A stretch of 64,000 nt of DNA from an uncultured Prevotellaceae bacterium. Its GTDB lineage: Bacteria > Bacteroidota > Bacteroidia > Bacteroidales > Bacteroidaceae. The translations under genes and the position numbers were made by a program. Below, piece by piece: positions 57,401 to 64,000 of this stretch (the first letter of the stretch is position 1; the number at the start of each line of letters is the position of its first letter). Location of the stretch: assembly GCA_902789415.1 (NCBI GenBank), contig CADAOD010000002.1:40409-104408 (forward strand), read 5' to 3'. The notes under the pieces are model-generated. The model ran no database searches, was not told where the DNA came from, and was given only the letters and a program-made list of their open reading frames with translations.

Positions 57401-57487
57401 ACCAACTCTACCTCGGGTATGGGTATCGACAAGGGTGGCTACCCCACTTCAAAGAAAGTGGTACTGGGACTGAACATTGAATTCTAA
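54440..57487 (+). CDS. SusC/RagA-family TonB-linked outer-membrane transporter (third pair)
   Basis: 1015 residues. Signal peptide (MSVTSFAQ), CarboxypepD_reg domain (about 23-95, GEPVIGATVAEKN, DFDGNFVVN), LDEVVVVGYGVQKK, plug (RVRGYSSNSSSEPLFVVDGVRL, EILKDAASAAIYGAEAGNGVVLITTKKG) and barrel ending KVVLGLNIEF. It is close in overall pattern to the second SusC (shared plug motifs and barrel text such as GSFFKIKQIQLGYTLP), so the two pairs may be an old duplication. It is the first gene of the third locus and is followed 20 bp later by its SusD. Control by the second HTCS is inferred from shared repeats. Confidence 0.95.
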   Translation: MKKSSIMLMLMALMMSVTSFAQGLKGHVIDENGEPVIGATVAEKNNPKNATITDFDGNFVVNIQAGHTLTVTYIGYQTFEGAAKNGMTINLKPDNKVLDEVVVVGYGVQKKSSVTGAISQVKPEDMENRTIANAQQALQGKTSGVQIIQSSAAPGSSPTIRVRGYSSNSSSEPLFVVDGVRLSDISGIDPSTIASMEILKDAASAAIYGAEAGNGVVLITTKKGKPGQGKISYDFMFTDESLARIPKMLNAEQYIQFMDEGNIFTKDYMLKNWDGVTNTAWTDVAFNHGHMQKHALSFTGGNDRGNYFLSLAYLNNNGIVKGDADVYKRLTATINAEYKIKDWLKVGTTNQIEKYDVRSVSTNSEYGSLLTSILMLDPLTPDTYTAENLPYQMVNAQANGKHLLQDENGNYYAVSKFYAGEQYHPMIMRDNGLSKNQGFNINGSIYGDFTPLKGLTVTSRFGYRLAGTRSSSTSLPFYGNGVQSRDYLDFSAGSSTSIYYQWENFANYMKQFGGHTVTAMVGMSFQKSSSDNVNGSLTANGEDALKKNDPLFYYLNYANASATKGVSGETNESTKYSYFGRLSYDFMGRYLLQASLRADAADLSKLSKKTRWGYFPAVSVGWTISEEKFFAPLKKAFDSLKFRASWGQNGSLSALGGYSYSTDMALGGLYPFSSGINYTQAAAPSTMGNDDLKWETSEQLNFGFDGILMGGRMTFGIDYFIKKTKDLLVWGTTPSLIIGGSTSPMNAGNVENKGFEFELGWRDHIGDFNYSIRANLSTLSNKVTYIDPSITRLSGSNFHTYTITYFEKGYPVYYFRGYKFAGIDKETGNPLFEDLDGDGKVSDGDLTYIGDAIPDFTYGLTLTAAYKGIDLTVFGTGSHGNKIFNCINRPDYAASNRLKEVFYDNRWTTENKNGTVPRAGANDMDKYATSSALVYDGSFFKIKQIQLGYTLPKNLINKVALSHARIYASLDDFFTFSKYPGFDPEAATNSTSGMGIDKGGYPTSKKVVLGLNIEF

Positions 57488-57507
57488 CTATCTAACAAAT
57501 TATAACA

Positions 57508-59073
57508 ATGAAAAAGAATCTATTATATATCGCCCTATTGGCCGTTGCGTCGCTCGGATTCAGCAGCTGCGACAGCGAGCTCGACATTGCCAAGCACGGC
57601 AACTTAGGAAGTATGGAAGACTTCTACACCAACGACGAGAACACCATGCAGGCCACCTCTTCGCTCTATCTGCAGATGCGTAGCCTACATTACAATTGGT
57701 TTATGACCAAGAACTGTCTGTCTGACGATGTCTGGACTGGTGGCGGTTCGCGTGGCGACAACGCCGAAATGGAGAAACTCAACGAATACACCTTCGGCAC
57801 CGATCACGGTATGGTTCAGAGCCTCTATTCAGGACTCTATGGCGTCATCTATAAAGCTAACCTGATTATCGACAAGACACAGGGAGAAACCTCTATTATG
57901 AAACGCGCCATCAACGAGGCTAAGGTGTTTCGTGCATGGGCTTCGTTCGAACTGGTAACCCTGTTTGGCACAGCCCCTGTTGTGGATCATCTGTTGACTC
58001 CCGGCGAGTATCGCTTAGGCAACAGCGATCCTGCAGAGATGTGGGCACTCATCGAGAACGACCTGAACGAGGCCATCAACAGCGGTACCCTGCCCTCTAA
58101 GAGCGACGTGAACGATGCCGAGGGAGGCATCCGCATCACCAAGGAGACGGCTCAGGCTTTCTTAGGCAAGGCTTATCTCTTCGAAGGTAAGAACAGCGAG
58201 GCTGCCGCCATGCTCGACAATGTGATCAACTCGGGCAAATACGCTCTCTATCAGGGCGAATATGATGCGCAGTTCCATGCAGCTGCCAACAACAACTGCG
58301 AGTCGGTATTCGAACTGCAGAAGCGTAACGATACCGAGCAGATGTGGAACCAGTTCGACATGGGTCTGCTGATGCAGGGCTGGCGTACCGACAAGATGAA
58401 CTACAGCGGACAGGCAGCTGCCGTGATTGCTCAGGGCACCTATGGATTCATGAACCCACGCAAGTCGCTCTACGATGCCTTCGTGGCTTGGGAAGGTGCC
58501 AACGGCTACCGTCTGAACAAGACCATGATGACCTACGAGCAGCTGAAGAACTTTGGCGTTAGCATCCAGACGGGCGCCTTGGTATATGGTTGCGAGGGTT
58601 ACTTCATGTGGAAGAACCAGTCGCTGAAGGAGGACTGTGTTGTGGATCAGTCGTTCTTCCAGGGTGTTCAGTTCACCAATCTGAAGATTATGCGCTATGC
58701 CGAGGTTCTGCTGTTGGCCGCCGAGGCTCATCTGCAGGCAGGCAACAGCAGTAAGGCGCTCGACTACATCAATCAGATTCGTATCCGCGCCAAGGAGACA
58801 CCGCTGACCAGCGTAACGCTGAACGACATCAAGACCGAGAAGCGCCTGGAACTCTGCAACGAGAGCGTACGTTTCCAGGATCTGGTTCGCTGGGGCGACG
58901 CAGAGTCGGCACTGGGTCAGCAGGGTAAGGAAATACCAGCCTTCGGTACCGAGGGTGTACAGTGGCTCTTCAAGAACGACAAGTATGGTTTCCAGGAGAA
59001 GCACAAGCTGCTACCTATCCCTCTGAAGGAAATCGAACTCAACCCCAATATGACTCAAAACACAGGTTGGTAA
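57508..59073 (+). CDS. SusD/RagB-family surface glycan-binding lipoprotein (third pair)
   Basis: 521 residues. The lipoprotein signal is MKKNLLYIALLAVASLGFSSC with the acceptor Cys at residue 21. SusD features: SGLYGVIYKANLIIDKTQG, AKVFRAWASFELVTLFGTAPVVDHLL, AEVLLLAAEAHLQAGNSSKALDYINQIR, KRLELCNESVRFQDLVRWGD and LLPIPLKEIELNPNMTQNTGW. It pairs with the SusC encoded upstream. A separate lipoprotein gene follows 49 bp later and may be its SusE-like partner. The cargo is not evident; CE1 and GH3 neighbours suggest a beta-linked, ester-decorated glycan. Confidence 0.94.
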   Translation: MKKNLLYIALLAVASLGFSSCDSELDIAKHGNLGSMEDFYTNDENTMQATSSLYLQMRSLHYNWFMTKNCLSDDVWTGGGSRGDNAEMEKLNEYTFGTDHGMVQSLYSGLYGVIYKANLIIDKTQGETSIMKRAINEAKVFRAWASFELVTLFGTAPVVDHLLTPGEYRLGNSDPAEMWALIENDLNEAINSGTLPSKSDVNDAEGGIRITKETAQAFLGKAYLFEGKNSEAAAMLDNVINSGKYALYQGEYDAQFHAAANNNCESVFELQKRNDTEQMWNQFDMGLLMQGWRTDKMNYSGQAAAVIAQGTYGFMNPRKSLYDAFVAWEGANGYRLNKTMMTYEQLKNFGVSIQTGALVYGCEGYFMWKNQSLKEDCVVDQSFFQGVQFTNLKIMRYAEVLLLAAEAHLQAGNSSKALDYINQIRIRAKETPLTSVTLNDIKTEKRLELCNESVRFQDLVRWGDAESALGQQGKEIPAFGTEGVQWLFKNDKYGFQEKHKLLPIPLKEIELNPNMTQNTGW

Positions 59074-59122
59074 TTCTACAATGTAAAAATGTAAGAATGA
59101 GAAAATGTAAAAATTAAAAATT

Positions 59123-60037
59123 ATGAAAAAGTTTAGATATATCATCATGTTGCTGGCGGTGATTGGGTTTACGGCTTGCAGCAACGACTCCATCGAAGAC
59201 TTGAACGGTGAATTCAGCAACATCACCTTCTGCACCTTCAATAACGGCAGCGTCCAGCCTACCACCAAGTTGAGTAAGGGCATTAAGGCGCTGAACACCC
59301 AGTTTACCGATGCTGCAGGCAACAGCCTCAGCCTTAGTTTTGGCAGTAAGGAGTGGATTCTTAGCGAGGGTACCTATCAGCCTGTAGCCACCCTCACTAC
59401 AGGTGGTACCTACGCTGGTAGCATCAACGGTGCTGCCATCAGCGAGGGTAGCATCGACGTGAGCGCCGTCAACGGTTGCTACTTTATCAGCGGACTGGTG
59501 AAGACCAGCGACGGCAAGCAGTACAAGCCTTACTTCAAGGGTGAGCTGACCTTCATCGTTGGCGAGGATGATCCTGAGCCCAGCGGCTATACCATGACCA
59601 TCGCAACGAGCGAGGTAGCCATCATGGACTGGACCACCTTCCAGAACACCGTTTATCCCGACGTTACCAAATATACCATTACCGTCAAAGATCCTAATGG
59701 TCAGCAGGTAGCCCTGTTCGATGCCATCAATGGCAACAGCAAGCAGGCAGCCGACCTGGCTGGTACCTATACCATCGTTGGCGATGCGCATGATGCCATG
59801 CAGATAAGCGCCGGCTTCTCAATACCCGATTACGGTATGGCAGGCGGCACCAGTTATCTGGATAATGGCGGCACGATGCAGTATCTGACCGGTGGAAGCG
59901 TGGAGATAACCACCGCTAAGAGCGCCGAAGGCGAAACGCTGTTCTCGTTCAAAGGCACAGGTCTTGAAACCATCGATGCCGCCGGCGCAACCGGTAGCGG
60001 TTCATTCAATTTTATGTTCATTTCACTTGTAAAGTAA
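59123..60037 (+). CDS. SusE-position surface lipoprotein with two related beta domains
   Basis: 304 residues. The lipoprotein signal is MKKFRYIIMLLAVIGFTAC with the acceptor Cys at residue 19. I recognise no named family. The two halves look related: each has a strand-turn series with LSEGTYQPVATL or DLAGTYTIVGD, a Gly-rich stretch (GGTYAGSINGAAI; GGTSYLDNGGTM), then GSIDVSAVNGCYFISG or GSVEITTAKSAEGETLFSFKGTG. This suggests two tandem beta-sandwich or barrel domains. Its position after susCD is that of SusE-like surface glycan-binding proteins, so glycan binding at the cell surface is the likely role (inference). A new promoter follows, separating it from the esterase gene. Confidence 0.7.
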   Translation: MKKFRYIIMLLAVIGFTACSNDSIEDLNGEFSNITFCTFNNGSVQPTTKLSKGIKALNTQFTDAAGNSLSLSFGSKEWILSEGTYQPVATLTTGGTYAGSINGAAISEGSIDVSAVNGCYFISGLVKTSDGKQYKPYFKGELTFIVGEDDPEPSGYTMTIATSEVAIMDWTTFQNTVYPDVTKYTITVKDPNGQQVALFDAINGNSKQAADLAGTYTIVGDAHDAMQISAGFSIPDYGMAGGTSYLDNGGTMQYLTGGSVEITTAKSAEGETLFSFKGTGLETIDAAGATGSGSFNFMFISLVK

Positions 60038-60048
60038 GAAAAAAATCG

Positions 60049-60056
60049 TATATTTG
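60049..60056 (+). promoter_or_regulatory. Promoter -7 box of the CE1 esterase gene
   Basis: TATATTTG fits TAnnTTTG, about 30 bp before the start codon at 60087. Confidence 0.5.
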
Positions 60057-60077
60057 CAGCGTGAATAGCTAAATTAA

Positions 60078-61298
<1,221 letters not shown>

Positions 61299-61304
61299 AA
61301 AATA

Positions 61305-61366
61305 AACACAGAGATACGGAGATACAGAGATAAAATTAAACCTCTGTCACTCTGTATCTCTGTGTT
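61305..61366. repeat. Inverted repeat of the CACAGAGATAC type
   Basis: AACACAGAGATAC (61305-61317) and its perfect reverse complement (61354-61366) enclose further GAGATACAGAG copies. It lies between the esterase and GH3 genes. No T run follows, so it is more likely a dispersed repeat than a terminator. Confidence 0.7.
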
Positions 61367-61381
61367 GATAATTTAAAATCT

Positions 61382-63745
61382 ATGAAGAAATCTGTATTAT
61401 TTTTAGCAGCAGCTGCATTAGTAGCTGGCTGCGCCACAGCCGATAAGCAGGGACCCAAGAACACCATCAACCAGGAAGAGGTGATGAGCAAGATGACTCT
61501 TGAAGACAAGGCTCACTTTGTGATTGGTACTGGTATGGCTGGCTTCTCGGGCAACGATGCCGTCATCGGCGCTACCCGCAACCTGGTGCCTGGTGCCGCT
61601 GGTACCACCTACCCTCTCGATTCGTTAGGTATTCCCGCTATTGTATTGGCCGACGGTCCTGCCGGACTGCGTATCGATGCCAAGCGTGACAATGATTCAG
61701 CCACCTACTACTGCACCCACTTCCCCATCGGAACCCTGTTGGCCTCAACCTGGAACACCGAGCTTATCCAGCAGGTAGGTCAGGCCATTGGCGAAGAGGT
61801 GAAGGAATATGGTGCCGATGTACTGCTGGCCCCTGCCCTCAACATCATGCGTAACCCTCTGTGTGGTCGTAACTTCGAGTACTACTCTGAGGACCCCGTT
61901 GTTGCTGGTAAAACAGCTGCCGCCTATATCACTGGTGTGCAGAAGAACGATGTGGGCACCAGCATCAAGCACTTTGCGGCCAACAATCAGGAGACCAACC
62001 GCATGAACAACGATGCGCATATCTCTCAGCGTGCCCTGCGCGAAATCTACCTGAAGGGCTTCGAGATTGCCATCAAGGAGAGTAAGCCTTGGACGGTGAT
62101 GACCTCTTATAACTATATCAATGGCGTTTACACCTCTGAGAGCAAGGATCTGGTAACCACTATTCTGCGTGATGAGTGGGGCTACGAGGGTACGGTAATG
62201 ACCGACTGGTTTGGCGGCAAGGATGGCGCCAAGCAGATGTGGGCCGGCAACGATATGCTGCAGCCTGGTAAGGCCGAGCAGTTCGACAGCATCGTAGCTG
62301 GTGTGAAAAGCGGTAAGCTGAGCGAGGCCGACCTCGACCGCAGCGTACAGCGCATTCTGAACCTGGTTGAAAAGAGTCCTCGTTTCCAGGGTTATAAGTA
62401 TAGCAACAAGCCCGACCTGAAGGCTCACGCTGCCGTTACCCGTCAGAGTGCTGCCGAGGGTATGGTGCTCATGAAGAACAGCGGTGCTCTGCCATTTGCC
62501 AAGAACATCAAGAACGTGGCTCTGTATGGTAACACCTCTTATGATTTCATAGCTGGTGGTACTGGTTCGGGTAATGTAAACCACGCTTATGTGGTTTCGC
62601 TGCTCGACGGTTTGAAAAATGGTGGTTACACCGTTTCGGATGAGTTGAAGAACGCCTATGCAGCCTACGCTGCCGAGTGCAAGGCAAAGGTAGAGGCAGA
62701 GATTGCAGCTGCTGCCAAGAAAGATCCCAAGAACGCCATGCTGCTGCGCTTCATGCCCCGTCCACTGCCTGCCGAGAAGCAGTTCAGTGCCGACGAGTTG
62801 ACTAAGCAGGCTGCTGCTTCGGATATCGCCGTTATCACCTTGGGCCGTATCTCTGGTGAGTTTATGGACCGCAAGGCTGCCGACTTTAATCTGAGCGCCT
62901 CAGAGCGCCAGCTCATCAATCAGGTATGCGATGTGTATCACAAGGCCGGCAAGCAGGTTGTGGTACTGCTCAATATCGGTGGTGTTATCGAGACTGCCAG
63001 TTGGAACACCCTGCCCGATGCCATTCTGTGTGCTTGGCAGGCTGGTCAGGAAGGCGGTAACAGCGTAGTTGATGTACTCAGCGGCAAGCAGTCGCCAAGT
63101 GGTAAGTTCACCATGACTTGGCCTGTTAAGTTCACCGATGCCTACAGTTCAAAGAACTTCCCCATCGATCAGGACCCACGTATCGACATGATGAATCAGG
63201 GTGCCAAGAGTGCCAACGTTAAGAATGTGGATTATACCGATTACGAAGAGGACATCTACGTGGGCTACCGTTATTTCGACTCGTTCAATGTGCCCGTTAG
63301 CTACCCATTCGGTTATGGCCTCAGCTACACCACCTTTGCGTATAGCGATGCCCAGATTACCGAGAAGGGCGATGCCTACGAGGTAAGCGTAACCGTTAAG
63401 AACACAGGTAAGCACGAGGGAAAGGAAGTGGTTGAGCTCTATACCTCAGCCCCCAACAACAAGGCTGCCAACAAACCCGTTAAGGAGCTTAAGGCCTTTG
63501 CCAAGACCAAGCAGTTGGCTCCAGGCGAGAGCGAGACAGTTACCATGACTGTTCAGGCTGCCGACTTGGCTTCGTTCGACGAAGCCGCTTCAGCCTGGGT
63601 AGTAGCCGCCGGCGAATACCAGTTCCTGGTAGGTGCCTCGTCGGCCGACATCAAGGCCACCCTCAAAGCCAACGTCAAGGCCCAGCAAACCAAGGTGCAC
63701 AACGTGATGAAGCCCCAGGGCACGATGAATCTCCTGAAGAGATAA
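61382..63745 (+). CDS. GH3 beta-glucosidase-type lipoprotein
   Basis: 787 residues. The lipoprotein signal is MKKSVLFLAAAALVAGC. GH3 N-domain: LGIPAIVLADGPAGLRID, GADVLLAPALNIMRNPLCGRNFEYYSEDP, TSIKHFAANNQETNR and the nucleophile motif GTVMTDWFG (Asp275). The alpha/beta sandwich domain contains GMVLMKNSGALPFAKNIKNVALYG, and the C-terminus is fibronectin III-like (FGYGLSYTTFAYSDAQ, VKELKAFAKTKQLAPGESETV). There is no PA14 insert, unlike the xylosidase at 16859-19441. It should cut terminal beta-linked glucose (or xylose) from imported oligosaccharides. It is the last gene of the third locus; a GC-rich hairpin follows. Confidence 0.92.
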   Translation: MKKSVLFLAAAALVAGCATADKQGPKNTINQEEVMSKMTLEDKAHFVIGTGMAGFSGNDAVIGATRNLVPGAAGTTYPLDSLGIPAIVLADGPAGLRIDAKRDNDSATYYCTHFPIGTLLASTWNTELIQQVGQAIGEEVKEYGADVLLAPALNIMRNPLCGRNFEYYSEDPVVAGKTAAAYITGVQKNDVGTSIKHFAANNQETNRMNNDAHISQRALREIYLKGFEIAIKESKPWTVMTSYNYINGVYTSESKDLVTTILRDEWGYEGTVMTDWFGGKDGAKQMWAGNDMLQPGKAEQFDSIVAGVKSGKLSEADLDRSVQRILNLVEKSPRFQGYKYSNKPDLKAHAAVTRQSAAEGMVLMKNSGALPFAKNIKNVALYGNTSYDFIAGGTGSGNVNHAYVVSLLDGLKNGGYTVSDELKNAYAAYAAECKAKVEAEIAAAAKKDPKNAMLLRFMPRPLPAEKQFSADELTKQAAASDIAVITLGRISGEFMDRKAADFNLSASERQLINQVCDVYHKAGKQVVVLLNIGGVIETASWNTLPDAILCAWQAGQEGGNSVVDVLSGKQSPSGKFTMTWPVKFTDAYSSKNFPIDQDPRIDMMNQGAKSANVKNVDYTDYEEDIYVGYRYFDSFNVPVSYPFGYGLSYTTFAYSDAQITEKGDAYEVSVTVKNTGKHEGKEVVELYTSAPNNKAANKPVKELKAFAKTKQLAPGESETVTMTVQAADLASFDEAASAWVVAAGEYQFLVGASSADIKATLKANVKAQQTKVHNVMKPQGTMNLLKR

Positions 63746-63772
63746 TACCTAATCAAATTTCTAACTATTCCC

Positions 63773-63812
63773 GCCGCCGATGAGCATCTCCCCAGATCTC
63801 ACCGGCGGCTTT
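63773..63812 (+). terminator. Possible terminator after the GH3 gene
   Basis: GCCGCCG (63773-63779) pairs with CGGCGGC (63803-63809), followed by a short T-containing tail. The stem is short and the T run weak. Confidence 0.45.
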
Positions 63813-63824
63813 ATAATTAAAGTC

Positions 63825-63877
63825 TGGGGACAGGTACTTGGGTATGACGGCTGCTATACCCCAGGTGCCTGTCCCCA
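63825..63877. repeat. REP-like long palindrome (GGGGACAGG type)
   Basis: TGGGGACAGG (63825-63834) and CCTGTCCCCA (63868-63877) are perfect reverse complements, and the inner arms continue with few mismatches (TTGGGTAT / ATACCCCAGG). Such GGGGACAGG palindromes are typical of REP elements moved by REP-associated tyrosine transposases. Confidence 0.75.
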
Positions 63878-63901
63878 CGGCTATCATCATTTCTTTTAGA
63901 G

Positions 63902-64000
63902 TTATTCTGACTGTCGAATGAAACGTGTTTTCCGCTCCTCTATAACACGCTTGTAAGTGCGTTTCATCTTGTCATTCAAGAAGGAGTGGTCGATGAGTGC
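63902..64000 (-). CDS. 3' end of an unidentified gene, possibly a REP-associated transposase
   Basis: The minus strand is open from the window edge to a TAA at 63902-63904, giving 32 C-terminal residues (LIDHSFLNDKMKRTYKRV, then EERKTRFIRQSE). The fragment is too short to assign. The neighbouring GGGGACAGG palindrome suggests a RAYT-type transposase gene, but this is only a context argument. Confidence 0.35.
   Translation of the reverse strand, partial: ALIDHSFLNDKMKRTYKRVIEERKTRFIRQSE

Overview
This window looks like a chromosomal segment of a plant-fibre-degrading Bacteroidota, most likely a Prevotellaceae member close to Prevotella/Xylanibacter ruminicola or P. bryantii. The reasons are the SusC/SusD pairs, hybrid two-component regulators (HTCS), Bacteroidota-type -7 boxes (TAnnTTTG) before most transcription units, scarce Shine-Dalgarno sites, and a xylanolytic gene set that includes a GH10-feruloyl esterase fusion and a PA14-type GH3 of the P. 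ruminicola type. I saw no rRNA, tRNA or CRISPR array.

Layout. (1) 1-24.4 kb, xylan locus, mostly minus strand: a SusC/SusD pair followed by a second SusC cut by the window edge, a TolB-like propeller with a c-type haem motif plus a DUF6057-like membrane protein, and a GH115 alpha-glucuronidase. Divergent from GH115 are an HTCS and a membrane-anchored PotD-like binding protein. Then come GH3 xylosidase, GH95 and a GH10-CE1 fusion. (2) 24.5-31.1 kb, accessory island: an ATPase gene remnant with palindromic repeats, a DUF6078-like gene and a VapE-type primase/helicase gene enclosed by 94-bp inverted repeats, a three-gene hipBST-like toxin-antitoxin operon, and an AAA ATPase. (3) 31.2-35.4 kb: xylan genes resume with a CE6-CE1 esterase fusion and a GH5 enzyme, then a divergent SpoIIE-like protein. 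(4) 38.1-46.9 kb, plus strand: a second SusC/SusD pair with two GH43 enzymes. (5) 46.9-54.2 kb, minus strand: a SusA-like GH13 amylase, a second HTCS and a secreted HAD phosphatase. (6) 54.4-63.7 kb, plus strand: a third SusC/SusD pair, a two-domain surface lipoprotein, a CE1 esterase and a GH3 beta-glucosidase. The right edge holds a REP-like palindrome beside the 3' end of a possible transposase gene.

How it works together (inference). GH10 and GH5 cut xylan at the surface, CE1/CE6 domains remove feruloyl and acetyl groups, GH115, GH43 and GH95 remove side chains, SusC/D pairs import oligosaccharides, and GH3 enzymes finish them. A 15-bp element (about GTWWCAWWWASTTTW) lies 31-32 bp upstream of the -7 box in six promoters (susC1, GH115, a short unit before GH95, GH10, GH5 and the second susC). 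This ties sections 1, 3 and 4 into one probable regulon of the first HTCS. A different tandem repeat, at matching positions before the second HTCS and the HAD gene and also upstream of the third susC, suggests a second regulon.

The most unusual parts are the VapE island with its inverted repeats and 22-bp iteron-like repeats, the hipBST-like operon with strong Shine-Dalgarno sites, and a possible short transcript or attenuator before GH95. All functional calls come from reading the sequence; no database search was run.
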